Assembly (NCBI RefSeq): GCF_011302915.1
Contig: NZ_CP049872.1
Location: forward strand, 1,426,001 to 1,490,000
DNA from: Thermomonas sp. HDW16
GTDB lineage: Bacteria; Pseudomonadota; Gammaproteobacteria; Xanthomonadales; Xanthomonadaceae
Length of the DNA: 64,000 nucleotides
Reading direction: 5' to 3'
Part shown: one piece after another, positions 38,865 to 47,303 of the stretch
Layout of the letters: every line of letters begins with the position of its first letter
Numbering within the stretch: position 1 is the first letter of the stretch
The notes under the pieces: generated by a model
The model's input: only the letters and a program-made list of their open reading frames with translations
Databases searched by the model: none
What the model was told of the DNA's origin: nothing
Program-made: the position numbers and the translations under genes

Positions 38865-39353
38865 ATGGCCACCACTGCCTACGATTTCGACGCCACTGCC
38901 CTGGACGGCAGCCCTCAACCGCTCTCCGATTGGCGCGGCAAGGTGCTGCTGATCGTCAACGTCGCCAGCAAATGCGGCTTCACCCCGCAATACGCCGGGC
39001 TGGAGAAGCTGTGGCGCGACTATGGCGACAAGGGATTGGTGGTGCTGGGCTTCCCCAGCGACCAGTTCGGCCACCAGGAGCCGGGCAATGCCGATGAAAT
39101 CCGCAATTTCTGCTCGCTGACCTATGACGTGAGCTTCCCGATGTTCGCCAAGATCGACGTCAACGGTGCGCACGCGCATCCGCTGTGGACGTGGCTGAAG
39201 GACGAGAAGGGCGGCTTGCTGGGCTTCGATGGCATCAAGTGGAACTTCACCAAGTTCCTGGTCGGTCGCGATGGCCGGGTGATCAAGCGTTATGCGCCGA
39301 CCGACAAGCCCGAATCCATCGCGCGCGACATCGAGAAGGCGCTGGCGGGATGA
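38865..39353 (+). CDS. Thioredoxin-dependent glutathione peroxidase family protein
   Basis: A 162-residue cytoplasmic peroxidase reducing hydrogen peroxide and lipid hydroperoxides. The peroxidatic Cys37 is in VNVASKCGFTPQY, the Gln71 in HQEPGNADEI and Trp126 in KWNFTKFLV complete the tetrad (with Asn127). Cys83 in IRNFCSLTYDVSFP is at the position of the resolving cysteine of the thioredoxin-using type, so thioredoxin rather than glutathione is the likely reductant. The frame is open 40 codons upstream but the family N terminus fixes ATG at 38865. A CACAAT at 38832-38837 might be the -10. It is coupled to the next gene by ATGA. Confidence 0.92.
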   Translation: MATTAYDFDATALDGSPQPLSDWRGKVLLIVNVASKCGFTPQYAGLEKLWRDYGDKGLVVLGFPSDQFGHQEPGNADEIRNFCSLTYDVSFPMFAKIDVNGAHAHPLWTWLKDEKGGLLGFDGIKWNFTKFLVGRDGRVIKRYAPTDKPESIARDIEKALAG

Positions 39354-39754
39354 CAGCGAAGGTCGTCGATGCATCCGACTATCGCCTCGAGTTCCACTAC
39401 GAGGCACCGCGCCTGACCGCACGGATCGTTGGCGGACGCGATACCGGGCTGGCAGTGAGCAGCGCGTACTGGCTGCGCATCGCCGAAGAGCTGCGCGCCG
39501 CAGGTGCAAGCGAATTGCTGGTGATCGACGGCCTGCAGGGCGAAGTGATGACCAATGCGGACCTGGAACGGTTCTTCGCGTTGATCGACGGCAGCGGGCT
39601 GGACCGCGCGCGCATCGCCTACGTGGAAGCGCGGATGGACCAGATGCCGCGGATCGAATTCGCCGAGCTGATGGCGCGCGAACGCGGCTACACCATTCGC
39701 ATGTTCGGCAACGAAACCGACGCCGCGATCTGGTTGCGGCACGGGATGGCTTGA
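39350..39754 (+). CDS. SpoIIAA-like (STAS-fold) small protein, copy 1
   Basis: A 134-residue soluble acidic protein starting inside the stop of the peroxidase gene (ATGA). The pattern YRLEFHYEAPRLTARIVGGRD, SELLVIDGLQGEVM, ARIAYVEARMDQMPRIEF, ARERGYTIRMFGNETDAAIWLRHGMA fits the SpoIIAA-like/DUF3478 group of STAS-related proteins, whose C-terminal FxxExxAxxWL motif is clear. There is no membrane segment, enzyme motif or phosphorylatable serine in the SpoIIAA position that I can assign. It has two homologues in the window (39754-40143 and 46281-46673), each translationally coupled to its upstream gene. Confidence 0.65.
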   Translation: MTAKVVDASDYRLEFHYEAPRLTARIVGGRDTGLAVSSAYWLRIAEELRAAGASELLVIDGLQGEVMTNADLERFFALIDGSGLDRARIAYVEARMDQMPRIEFAELMARERGYTIRMFGNETDAAIWLRHGMA

Positions 39755-40143
39755 TGCCAGGGGCGGCGTTCCATATCGACTACAGCCGCGAAGGCGAGTT
39801 GCTGCGTGCGCACGTGACTGGCGTCAACGGCACGCTGGAAACCACGCTGGCTTACTGGACGGCGCTGGCGGCGGAGCTGCGGCTTGGCCAGGTGCCGAAG
39901 TCGTTGCTGGTGGTGGACGACATGGAAGGCGATCCGCCACCGCCGGAACAACTCGAGCAATTCGTGCAGGCGATGGTGGGGATGGGGTTCGAGGGCGTGC
40001 GCGTGGCCTATGTGGAAGCGCATGCGCAGCAGATCCCCGAAGTCGAGTACGGCGAGATCCTGGCGCGTGAGCGCGGTTTCGATGCACGAGTATTCGGCAG
40101 CGAAGCGGCCGCGCGAATCTGGTTGCGCCACGGCATCGCTTGA
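39754..40143 (+). CDS. SpoIIAA-like (STAS-fold) small protein, copy 2
   Basis: A 129-residue protein overlapping the stop of copy 1 by one base (TGATG). It shares with copy 1 the layout FHIDYSREGELLRAHVTG, KSLLVVDDMEGDPP, VRVAYVEAHAQQIPEVEY and ARERGFDARVFGSEAAARIWLRHGIA. The identity to copy 1 is greatest in the second half (VAYVEA, PxxE, ILARERG, WLRHG), suggesting tandem duplication followed by divergence. Function unknown; convergent with fpr. Confidence 0.65.
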   Translation: MPGAAFHIDYSREGELLRAHVTGVNGTLETTLAYWTALAAELRLGQVPKSLLVVDDMEGDPPPPEQLEQFVQAMVGMGFEGVRVAYVEAHAQQIPEVEYGEILARERGFDARVFGSEAAARIWLRHGIA

Positions 40144-40150
40144 GCACGGA

Positions 40151-40960
40151 TTATTTTTCGACGAACGCCCGTTCGAACACGTATTCCCCGGCGGTGCCGA
40201 TGCGCGGCGATGCGGTGAAGCCGCGCGCATCCAGGATGCCGCGGAAATCGGCCAGCATCTGCGGGCTGCCGCAGATCATCGCGCGGTCGTGCTTCGCGTC
40301 CAGCGCGTCCAGCCCCAGTACCTTGGCGATGTGGCCGTTGTCCAGCTGGTCGGTGATGCGCCCGCGGTGGTTGCGCCCCGCGTGCACGAAATCCTCGCGT
40401 GAAACTGCCGGGTAGTACAGCAGGCGGTCGCGGATGGTCTCGCCCAGCAGTTCGTGGTTGGGCAGCTCGCGTTCGATGTAGTCGCGGTAGGCCAGGTCAT
40501 CGGCACCGCGCACGCCGTGGCAGAGCACCACGCGCTCGAAGCGTTCGTAGGTTTCAGGGTCCTTGATGATCGCAAGCCAGGGCGCGAGGCCAGTGCCGGT
40601 GCCCAGCAAATACAGGTTCCGGCCCGGGTGCAGGTCCGACACGAGCAGGGTGCCGGTGGGCTTGCGCCCGATCAGGATCGAATCGCCCGGCTGGATGTGC
40701 TGCAGGCGGGAGGTCAGCGGGCCGTCCTGCACCTTGATGCTGAAGAACTCCAGTTGTTCTTCCCAGTTCGCGCTGGCGATCGAATACGCACGCATCAGCG
40801 GCTTGGTGGAGCCGTCCGCCTGCTCGACAGGCAAGCCGATCATCACGAACTGGCCGTTGTCGAAACGGAAGCCATCGTCGCGGGTGGTGGTGAAGCTGAA
40901 ATAGGCGTCCGTCCAGTGACGAACGTCGAGCACCGTTTCGGTGCCGAAAGGGGAGGCCAT
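40151..40960 (-). CDS. fpr: Ferredoxin/flavodoxin--NADP+ reductase
   Basis: A 269-residue FAD enzyme moving electrons between NADPH and ferredoxin or flavodoxin. The FAD-binding motif is MRAYSIASANWEE (RxYS), the NADP-binding loops are LLGTGTGLAPW and CHGVRGADDLAYR, and the bacterial subclass I ending GEYVFERAFVEK lacks an aromatic final residue. The start ATG gives MASPFGTETV; the frame is open ten codons upstream. Convergent with the SpoIIAA-like copies, seven bases apart. Confidence 0.94.
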   Translation of the reverse strand: MASPFGTETVLDVRHWTDAYFSFTTTRDDGFRFDNGQFVMIGLPVEQADGSTKPLMRAYSIASANWEEQLEFFSIKVQDGPLTSRLQHIQPGDSILIGRKPTGTLLVSDLHPGRNLYLLGTGTGLAPWLAIIKDPETYERFERVVLCHGVRGADDLAYRDYIERELPNHELLGETIRDRLLYYPAVSREDFVHAGRNHRGRITDQLDNGHIAKVLGLDALDAKHDRAMICGSPQMLADFRGILDARGFTASPRIGTAGEYVFERAFVEK

Positions 40961-41067
40961 GCGATGCGGGGAACTGCGGGGTAGGCGCACATTTTACGCG
41001 GCGCGACGGCGCGGCGCTTGATCCTGCGCAAATCGCCAAGCCGTCGGCGCGCGGGCATGATGGCGGC

Positions 41068-41613
41068 ATGGCGGCACCCCTCGACACGCTGTGGACCATC
41101 GGTCATTCCACCCGGCCCTGGGAGGCGTTCGTGGCGATGTTGGTGGATGCCGGGATCGAAGTCCTGGCCGATGTGCGTCGCTTCGCCGGCTCCCGCCACA
41201 ACCCGCAGTTTTCGCGCGATGCGATGCCACAGGCATTGGCCGAGGCCGGCATTCGCTACTGGCCGCTGCCGGCGATGGGCGGGCGACGCAAGCCGCTGCC
41301 GGATTCGCCCAATACCGCTTGGCGAGTGGAAGCGTTCCGTGCCTATGCCGATTACCTGGCCGATCCCGAATACATCGCCGCGCGCGAGGCGCTGATGGCC
41401 GCCGCGCGGGTCGAGCGCACCTGCGTGATGTGCGCAGAGGCCGTGTGGTGGCGTTGCCATCGACGGCTGATCGCCGATGATTTCGTCGCCCGCGGCTGGA
41501 CGGTGCTGCATCTGATGGCGCCGGGCAAGACCGAGCCACACAAGCTCAATCCGGATGCGGTGATGGTGGATGGCGTGTTGCGCTATCCGGGGCCGCAGGC
41601 CGGCTTGCTGTAG
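41068..41613 (+). CDS. DUF488 family protein
   Basis: A 181-residue cytoplasmic protein. The DUF488 motif set is visible: TIGHSTRPWEAFVAML, VLADVRRFAGSRHNPQFS, YWPLPAMGGRRKP and the C-terminal VMCAEAVWWRCHRRLIADDFVARG with the conserved Cys and HRR. Some relatives are in DNA-repair-linked genomic contexts, but function remains unknown. It stands alone on the plus strand between fpr (divergent) and the sugar dehydrogenase (convergent, six bases apart). Confidence 0.85.
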   Translation: MAAPLDTLWTIGHSTRPWEAFVAMLVDAGIEVLADVRRFAGSRHNPQFSRDAMPQALAEAGIRYWPLPAMGGRRKPLPDSPNTAWRVEAFRAYADYLADPEYIAAREALMAAARVERTCVMCAEAVWWRCHRRLIADDFVARGWTVLHLMAPGKTEPHKLNPDAVMVDGVLRYPGPQAGLL

Positions 41614-41619
41614 GGCGAC

Positions 41620-42789
41620 CTATTTCGAGGTGGCGGGCGGCACCAGCCGCAGCAGCTGGCCGTCGTCCTCGTCGGTGAGTACGTAGACATTGCCGTCGGC
41701 GCCGACCCGCACATCGCGGATGCGCTTGCCGAGATCATTGAGCAGGCGTTCCTCGGACACGATGCGATCGCCGTCCAGCGTGAGCCGGATCAGGTTGCGA
41801 TCGGCCAGTGCGCCCAGGAACAGGCTGTTGTTCCAGGCGCTGCCGGTGTGGCCGGTGTAGAAGTCCATGCCGGACAGGCCGGGCGACTTCTCCCACACGT
41901 GGTAGGGCGCTTCCATGCCCGGCTTGGTTTCGCCTACCGCCTCGGGAATCTTCAGGCCGGAGTAGTTGATGCCGTTGGTGATGACGGGCCATCCGTAGTT
42001 CTTGCCGGCCTGCGGCAGGTTGATCTCGTCGCCACCGCGCGGGCCGTGCTCGCTCTGCCACAGGGTGCCGGTGCGTGGATCCACTGCCATGCCCTGCATG
42101 TTGCGATGGCCATAGCTCCAGATCGCCTTGCGTACGCCAACGCCGCTGGCGAAGGGGTTATCGGCGGGCTGGGAGCCATCGATGTTGAGGCGTACCAGCT
42201 TGCCCTGCAGCACTTCCAGGTCCTGCGCCAGCGGGCGTTGGTTGCGCTCGCCCTGGCTGATGAACACGTGCCCCTTGCCATCGAAGGCGATGCGCGAACC
42301 GAAATGGTTGCCGCCTTCCAGCTTCGGCAGTTGCCGGTAGATCACCTGCACGTCGCTCAGCGCGGAGGCAGCAAGCGTGGCGGTGGCGACGGCGGTTCCT
42401 GCGGTGTCGCCATCGCCGGGTTCGGCGAAGCTCAACCAGATGCGCTTGTTGTTGGCGTAATCCGGATCGAGTACCACATCGAGCAAGCCGCCCTGGCCTT
42501 GTGCGAACACCTTCGGCACGCCGGCGATGGGCGCGGACAGCGTGCCGTCGGCGGCGATGCGGCGCAGCCGGCCGGGGCGCTCGGTGACCAGGAAGCCGCC
42601 TTCCGGCAGCAGCGCGAGCGACCACGGATGTTCAAGGTCTGACACGATGGCCTCGATGCGCATTTCGCCGGTTTCAGTGGCTTGCGTTTGCGCGGCCGGC
42701 TTGGCGTTGGGCGATTGCGCAGGTTGCGCGCATGCACTCAGCGCGAACGGCAGGGCGATGCAAAACACGAGCGTGGAAGTGTGGCGCAT
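41620..42789 (-). CDS. PQQ-dependent aldose sugar dehydrogenase family lipoprotein (YliI-like)
   Basis: A 389-residue six-bladed beta-propeller of the soluble PQQ glucose/aldose dehydrogenase family. The N terminus has a signal peptide with lipobox LSAC (acylated Cys about residue 20). Family features include LEHPWSLALLPEGGFLVTER, GGLLDVVLDPDY, ISQGERNQRPLAQDL, YGHRNMQGMAVDPRTG, WQSEHGPRGGDEINL and GKNYGWP, with the PQQ-binding residues of the blade 3-5 area. Substrate is unknown. The gene follows the ABC exporter by ten bases on the same strand. Confidence 0.88.
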   Translation of the reverse strand: MRHTSTLVFCIALPFALSACAQPAQSPNAKPAAQTQATETGEMRIEAIVSDLEHPWSLALLPEGGFLVTERPGRLRRIAADGTLSAPIAGVPKVFAQGQGGLLDVVLDPDYANNKRIWLSFAEPGDGDTAGTAVATATLAASALSDVQVIYRQLPKLEGGNHFGSRIAFDGKGHVFISQGERNQRPLAQDLEVLQGKLVRLNIDGSQPADNPFASGVGVRKAIWSYGHRNMQGMAVDPRTGTLWQSEHGPRGGDEINLPQAGKNYGWPVITNGINYSGLKIPEAVGETKPGMEAPYHVWEKSPGLSGMDFYTGHTGSAWNNSLFLGALADRNLIRLTLDGDRIVSEERLLNDLGKRIRDVRVGADGNVYVLTDEDDGQLLRLVPPATSK

Positions 42790-42799
42790 ATCGATCTCC

Positions 42800-44653
42800 T
42801 CAGCGGTAACCGGCCGCCTGCAATTCGAACAGTTCGGCGTAGCGTCCGCCTTGTGCCATCAGCTGGGCATGCGTGCCGCTGGCCTCGACCTTGCCATCGG
42901 CCAGCACCAGGATGCGGTCGGCCATGCGCACGCTGCTGAAACGGTGGCTGATCAGCACCGCAGTCTTGTTGTCGGACAGTTCCTTGAAGCGTTCGAATAC
43001 CTCGAATTCGCTGCGCGCATCCAGCGCGGCGGTGGGTTCGTCCAGGATCATCACCTGCGCATTGCGCATGTAAGCCCGCGCAATCGCGATTTTCTGCCAC
43101 TGCCCGCCGGACAGATCCACGCCATCCTTGAAGCGACGGCCGATGACCTGGTCGTAGCCCCTCGGCAGCGAGGCGACGACTTCCTCCGCCATGCCCTTGC
43201 GTGCGGCGCGTTCGACACGCTCGCGGTCGTCCATCGCATCGATCTGGCCCACGCCGATGTTCTCCGCCGCGGTCAGGTGGTAGCGCACGAAGTCCTGGAA
43301 GATCACCCCGATATTCGCGCGCAGGTCGTCAAGGTCGTAATCCTTGAGGTCGCGGCCATCGAGCAGGATGCGGCCCTCGTCCGGGTCGTACAGCCGCGCC
43401 AGCAACTTCACCAGGGTGGTCTTGCCAGCACCGTTCTCGCCGACCAGCGCCAGAACTTCACCGGCGTGCAACTCGAAGCTCAGTCCACGCAGCGCCCAGC
43501 GTTCCGCACCTTCATAGCGGAAGCCGACGTTGTCGAACACGAAGCCGCTGCGGATCGGGTTGGGTATCGGCAATGCATCCGGCTTCGAGGCGATTTCAGG
43601 CTTCACCTCGAAGAACGAATACAGGTCGTCCAGATACAAGGCTTGGCTCGCCACCTGCGAGAACCCGGTCAGCAGGCTTTCCAGCAATTGCCGCAGGCGG
43701 CGGAAACTGCCGGCGAGGAAGGTCAAATCGCCGATGGTGAAATCGCCGCGCACGGTGCGCCAGGCGATGTAGGCATAGGCCACGTAATAGCCCAGCGTGC
43801 CCAGCGCGGCGAGCAGGGTGCCCCAGAACGCGCGCCGTCCGGCCAGCTTGCGGTTGGCCTCGAAGAACTTCTGCGACAGCGTGCGGAAGCGTTCGATGAA
43901 GAAGCGATTGAGGTTGAAGATCTTGACCTCTTTCGCGGTCTCCACGCTGGCGCCCATCTGTCGCAGGTATTCCAGCTGGCGGCGCTCCGGCGTCCACTGG
44001 AAATTCAACGAATAGTTCAATGCGTTGAAGTGCGATTCGCCGACGAAGGCTGGGATCAGCGCGACGGCCAGCAGTACCATCAGCCACGGCGCATAGGCCA
44101 GCAGGCCGGCGGCGAAGCTGATCACGGTGATCACGTCCTGTGCCTGGCCGAACAACTGGCCCATCAGGCTCATCCGGCCCATCGTTTGCCGGCGTGCGCG
44201 ATCCAGCTTGTCCTGCAGGTCGGCGTCCTCGAAATCCTCCAGGTCCAGCGTGGCCGCGTGTTCCATCAGGCGGATGCTGGTGGCGTTGGTGAATTTCTCC
44301 GACAGCACCGAATCCACGTAACTCACCAGCCGGCCCAGCAGGTCGGAGCCGATCGCCAGCGCGAATTCGATGCCGAGCAGGGCGATCAGGTGGTTGAGTG
44401 CGCCGGACCGCCAGGCGGCCTGCAGTTCATGTGCCACGCCCAGGCCGATCAGGCGCACGGCCTCGTCGATGATCAGCTTGCCGATGTACAGGGTGATGAT
44501 CGGCAGGAAGGCGCGGATCAGACGAATGCCGATGGCGGCAATGGTCAGCGGCTTGCTGGTGCCCCAGATCTCGCGCAGGAACGGCGGGATATTGCGCATC
44601 GCGCTGAAGCGCTGGCGCAGGTTGAGTTGGGCTGTAGGCAGGGGTGGGGGCAT
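42800..44653 (-). CDS. ABC transporter, fused permease and ATP-binding protein (exporter type)
   Basis: A 617-residue half-transporter with an N-terminal type I exporter membrane domain (about six helices, residues about 25-325) and a C-terminal ATPase. Walker A is GENGAGKT (Lys411), ABC signature LSGGQ (514-518) and Walker B with DEP (538-540). A homodimer is expected, in the MsbA/multidrug exporter class; no substrate clue is visible. An asymmetry is the W in LSGGQWQK, where R is usual. The downstream sugar dehydrogenase is likely co-transcribed. It diverges from the fumarase across 83 bases. Confidence 0.88.
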   Translation of the reverse strand: MPPPLPTAQLNLRQRFSAMRNIPPFLREIWGTSKPLTIAAIGIRLIRAFLPIITLYIGKLIIDEAVRLIGLGVAHELQAAWRSGALNHLIALLGIEFALAIGSDLLGRLVSYVDSVLSEKFTNATSIRLMEHAATLDLEDFEDADLQDKLDRARRQTMGRMSLMGQLFGQAQDVITVISFAAGLLAYAPWLMVLLAVALIPAFVGESHFNALNYSLNFQWTPERRQLEYLRQMGASVETAKEVKIFNLNRFFIERFRTLSQKFFEANRKLAGRRAFWGTLLAALGTLGYYVAYAYIAWRTVRGDFTIGDLTFLAGSFRRLRQLLESLLTGFSQVASQALYLDDLYSFFEVKPEIASKPDALPIPNPIRSGFVFDNVGFRYEGAERWALRGLSFELHAGEVLALVGENGAGKTTLVKLLARLYDPDEGRILLDGRDLKDYDLDDLRANIGVIFQDFVRYHLTAAENIGVGQIDAMDDRERVERAARKGMAEEVVASLPRGYDQVIGRRFKDGVDLSGGQWQKIAIARAYMRNAQVMILDEPTAALDARSEFEVFERFKELSDNKTAVLISHRFSSVRMADRILVLADGKVEASGTHAQLMAQGGRYAELFELQAAGYR

Positions 44654-44705
44654 CGGCTCAGTCTGCGGAACAGTGCGTGCGGTACAGGTGAATGCGGCAA
44701 GGTCG

Positions 44706-44711
44706 TAAAAT
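44706..44711 (+). promoter_or_regulatory. Putative -10 element of the class I fumarase gene
   Basis: TAAAAT lies 25 bases upstream of the fumarase ATG, in the 83-base gap with the ABC exporter. No clear -35; no strong Shine-Dalgarno. Confidence 0.3.
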
Positions 44712-44736
44712 AGCCGTTTCCGCCCCGCGTATCGCC

Positions 44737-46284
44737 ATGACCGACCGCAACGCCGTTTCGATCAAGCAGGAAGACCTGATCCAGTCCATCGCCGATGGCC
44801 TGCAATACATCAGCTACTACCACCCGGTCGACTACATCAAGAGCTTGTCCGCCGCCTACGAGCGCGAGGCATCGCCGGCGGCGAAGGACGCCATCGCGCA
44901 GATCCTGATCAATTCGCGGATGTGCGCCGAAGGCCACCGGCCGATCTGCCAGGACACCGGCATCGTGACCGTGTTCCTCGAGATCGGCATGGACGTGCGC
45001 TGGGACGACGCCACCATGGGCGTCGAGGACATGGTCCACGAAGGCGTACGTCGCGCCTACAACCACCCGGACAACAAGCTGCGCGCCAGCGTGCTGGCCG
45101 ATCCGGCGGGCAAGCGCACCAACACCAAGGACAACACGCCGGGCGTGGTCAACGTGAAGATCGTGCCCGGCAACACGGTGGACGTGATCGTCGCCGCCAA
45201 GGGTGGCGGTTCGGAAGCCAAGTCCAAGTTCGCGATGCTCAATCCGTCCGATTCCATCGTCGACTGGGTGCTGAAGACCGTGCCCACGATGGGCGCCGGC
45301 TGGTGCCCGCCGGGCATGCTCGGCATCGGCATCGGCGGTACCGCCGAGAAGGCGATGCTGTTGGCGAAGGAATCGCTGATGGAAGCCATCGACATCACCG
45401 AGCTGCAGCAGCGCGGCGCTTCCAATCGCGCGGAAGAGCTGCGGCTCGAGTTGTACGAAAAGGTCAACGCGCTGGGCATCGGCGCACAGGGCCTGGGTGG
45501 CCTGACCACGGTGCTCGACATCAAGGTCAAGGATTACCCGACTCACGCGGCCAACCTGCCGGTGGCGATGATCCCGAACTGCGCGGCGACCCGCCACGCG
45601 CATTTCACCCTCGACGGCAGCGGCCCGGTGATGTTGGAGCCGCCGTCGCTGGAAGACTGGCCGCAGCTGACCTACAACCCGCAGAACGCGCGCCGGGTTG
45701 ATCTTGATACGGTCACCAAGGAAGACGTGGCCAGCTGGAAGCCGGGTGAAGTGCTGTTGCTCAACGGCAAGCTGCTGACCGGCCGCGACGCTGCGCACAA
45801 GCGCATGGTGGGAATGCTCAATCGCGGCGAAGAATTGCCGGTCGATCTGCGCGGCAAGTTCATCTACTACGTGGGCCCGGTCGATCCGGTGCGCGATGAA
45901 GTCGTCGGCCCCGCCGGCCCGACCACGGCCACCCGCATGGACAAGTTCACCGAACAGGTGCTGGCGCAGACGGGCCTGATGGGCATGGTCGGCAAGGCCG
46001 AACGCGGCCCGGTCGCGATCGAAGCCATCAAGCAGCACCAGTCTGCCTATCTGATGGCGGTCGGTGGCGCGGCCTACCTGGTGTCGAAGGCGATCAAGGC
46101 GGCCAAGGTGGTCGGTTTCGCCGACCTCGGCATGGAGGCGATCTACGAATTCACGGTCAAGGACATGCCGGTGACCGTGGCGGTGGATTCGACCGGTGAA
46201 TCCGTGCACCAGACTGGCCCGCGTGAGTGGCAGGCGCGGATTTCCAGCGGAATGCTCGGCAAGATCCCGGTGGTCATCACATGA
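44737..46284 (+). CDS. Fumarate hydratase class I
   Basis: Iron-sulfur enzyme of the citric acid cycle converting fumarate to malate, oxygen-sensitive. The 515-residue chain has the alpha domain with ICQDTGIVTVFLE and KGGGSEAKSKFAML, the cysteine in PNCAATRHAHF and a further CPPG segment (the three iron ligands are presumed there), and the beta domain with YYVGPVDPVRDEVVGPAGPTTATRMD and the C-terminal FADLGMEAIYEF. The heat-stable class II fumarase (fumC) is not in the window. The ATG at 44737 is chosen for the family start. Its stop overlaps an SpoIIAA-like gene (ATGA). Confidence 0.95.
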   Translation: MTDRNAVSIKQEDLIQSIADGLQYISYYHPVDYIKSLSAAYEREASPAAKDAIAQILINSRMCAEGHRPICQDTGIVTVFLEIGMDVRWDDATMGVEDMVHEGVRRAYNHPDNKLRASVLADPAGKRTNTKDNTPGVVNVKIVPGNTVDVIVAAKGGGSEAKSKFAMLNPSDSIVDWVLKTVPTMGAGWCPPGMLGIGIGGTAEKAMLLAKESLMEAIDITELQQRGASNRAEELRLELYEKVNALGIGAQGLGGLTTVLDIKVKDYPTHAANLPVAMIPNCAATRHAHFTLDGSGPVMLEPPSLEDWPQLTYNPQNARRVDLDTVTKEDVASWKPGEVLLLNGKLLTGRDAAHKRMVGMLNRGEELPVDLRGKFIYYVGPVDPVRDEVVGPAGPTTATRMDKFTEQVLAQTGLMGMVGKAERGPVAIEAIKQHQSAYLMAVGGAAYLVSKAIKAAKVVGFADLGMEAIYEFTVKDMPVTVAVDSTGESVHQTGPREWQARISSGMLGKIPVVIT

Positions 46285-46673
46285 CCAATACCCGGGTCGT
46301 CAACGGGCCTGGCTTCCGCATCTGTTTCGATGACGAGCCGGATTACCTGCGCGCCTATGTGTTCGACGGCACCGATTCGTTGGAAGTGTCGTGCGTGATG
46401 TGGCACATGCTAGGCGAGGAATGCCGCGCGGTGTCGGCGCGCCGCCTGCTGGTGCTCGAGGATCTGCTGTCGAGCGTGGACCACGCGGAGATCGAGCGGG
46501 TGGTGGACGCCAGCACGGCTGCGGTGGGCGATGTCCGTACCGCCTTCGTCGAATTACGCGACGACATCCAGGGTAGCGAGCTGGGCGAAACCATGTGCCT
46601 CGAACGCGGGATGGCGGTGCGCACGTTCTCCAACGAAACCGAAGCGCGGCGCTGGCTGATCTACGGGGACTGA
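46281..46673 (+). CDS. SpoIIAA-like (STAS-fold) small protein, copy 3
   Basis: A 130-residue homologue of copies 1 and 2, about six kilobases downstream, coupled to fumarase by a 4-base ATGA overlap. It shows FRICFDDEPDYLRAYVFD, ARRLLVLEDLLSSV, VRTAFVELRDDIQGSELGE and CLERGMAVRTFSNETEARRWLIYGD, aligning with the blocks of the other two. It is the most divergent. Function unknown; the reappearance behind a second unrelated enzyme suggests that the family is mobile in operon context or that it serves a shared regulatory or stabilising role. Confidence 0.62.
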   Translation: MTNTRVVNGPGFRICFDDEPDYLRAYVFDGTDSLEVSCVMWHMLGEECRAVSARRLLVLEDLLSSVDHAEIERVVDASTAAVGDVRTAFVELRDDIQGSELGETMCLERGMAVRTFSNETEARRWLIYGD

Positions 46674-46701
46674 CGGCAGGCTTGGCGAGTGCCGTAGGCG
46701 C

Positions 46702-47202
46702 TCACAGCCACCACGCCAATGCAAACAGGCCCAGCATCGTGAACGCCAGCCCGAGCTTCAGCGCCACGCCGAGCAGGATGCCTAGCCAGGTGCCGACCCC
46801 GATCTTGGCGGCATCCCCCAGGTGTGCCTTGTCCAGGCTGCGTCGATGCAGCAATTCGCCGGTCAATGCGCCGACGAAGGGACCGAGCACCACGCCGACC
46901 GGACCGAGGAACACGCCGCCGAGCGTGCCGAGCATCGCCCCGACGACCGCCTTGCGGCTGGCACCAACCCGCTTGGCGCCCAATGCGGTGGCCCAGAAAT
47001 CGATCGCCAGCGACAGCAGGGTAAGCAAGCCCAGCAACACCAGTACCCAGATCGGCACGTGGTTGAAACCGTCGCTCCAAGCCGCGACCAGCATGCCCAC
47101 GAACACCAACGGAAGGCCGGGTAGGGCTGGCAGCACGGTGCCGACCAGACCGATTAGGATCATCGCCGTAGCGATCAGGTAGTAGAGCGTCTTCGGATCC
47201 AT
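46702..47202 (-). CDS. DUF456 family membrane protein
   Basis: A 166-residue inner-membrane protein with about four to five helices: the first about residues 6-30 (YYLIATAMILIGLVGTVLP), and the Gly-rich AKRVGASRKAVVGAMLGTLGGVFLGPVG segment that marks DUF456, then GTWLGILLGVALKLGLAFTML. Function unknown. The ATG at 47202 gives MDPKTLYYL; the upstream 35 codons of open frame look unlike protein. It converges on the fumarase-linked gene, with 28 bases between. Confidence 0.85.
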   Translation of the reverse strand: MDPKTLYYLIATAMILIGLVGTVLPALPGLPLVFVGMLVAAWSDGFNHVPIWVLVLLGLLTLLSLAIDFWATALGAKRVGASRKAVVGAMLGTLGGVFLGPVGVVLGPFVGALTGELLHRRSLDKAHLGDAAKIGVGTWLGILLGVALKLGLAFTMLGLFALAWWL

Positions 47203-47249
47203 GTGCGCCTGCCCCGATGCGAGCCCGCATTCTGACCTAGCTGCAGGCG

Positions 47250-47276
47250 AAAAAACGGCCCGCGATGCGGGCCGTT
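47250..47276 (-). terminator. Rho-independent terminator of the glycine-zipper lipoprotein gene
   Basis: On the minus strand a 10-base stem AACGGCCCGC/GCGGGCCGTT with loop ATC runs into six T residues (47250-47255 as A on the plus strand). Confidence 0.9.
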
Positions 47277-47303
47277 CACGTAGAAAGGAAAGGGTTGCCG
47301 GGC

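Noticed and set aside
42527..44713. Long plus-strand open frame over the sugar dehydrogenase start and ABC exporter
   Set aside because: Antisense to a clear exporter; no conserved motif.
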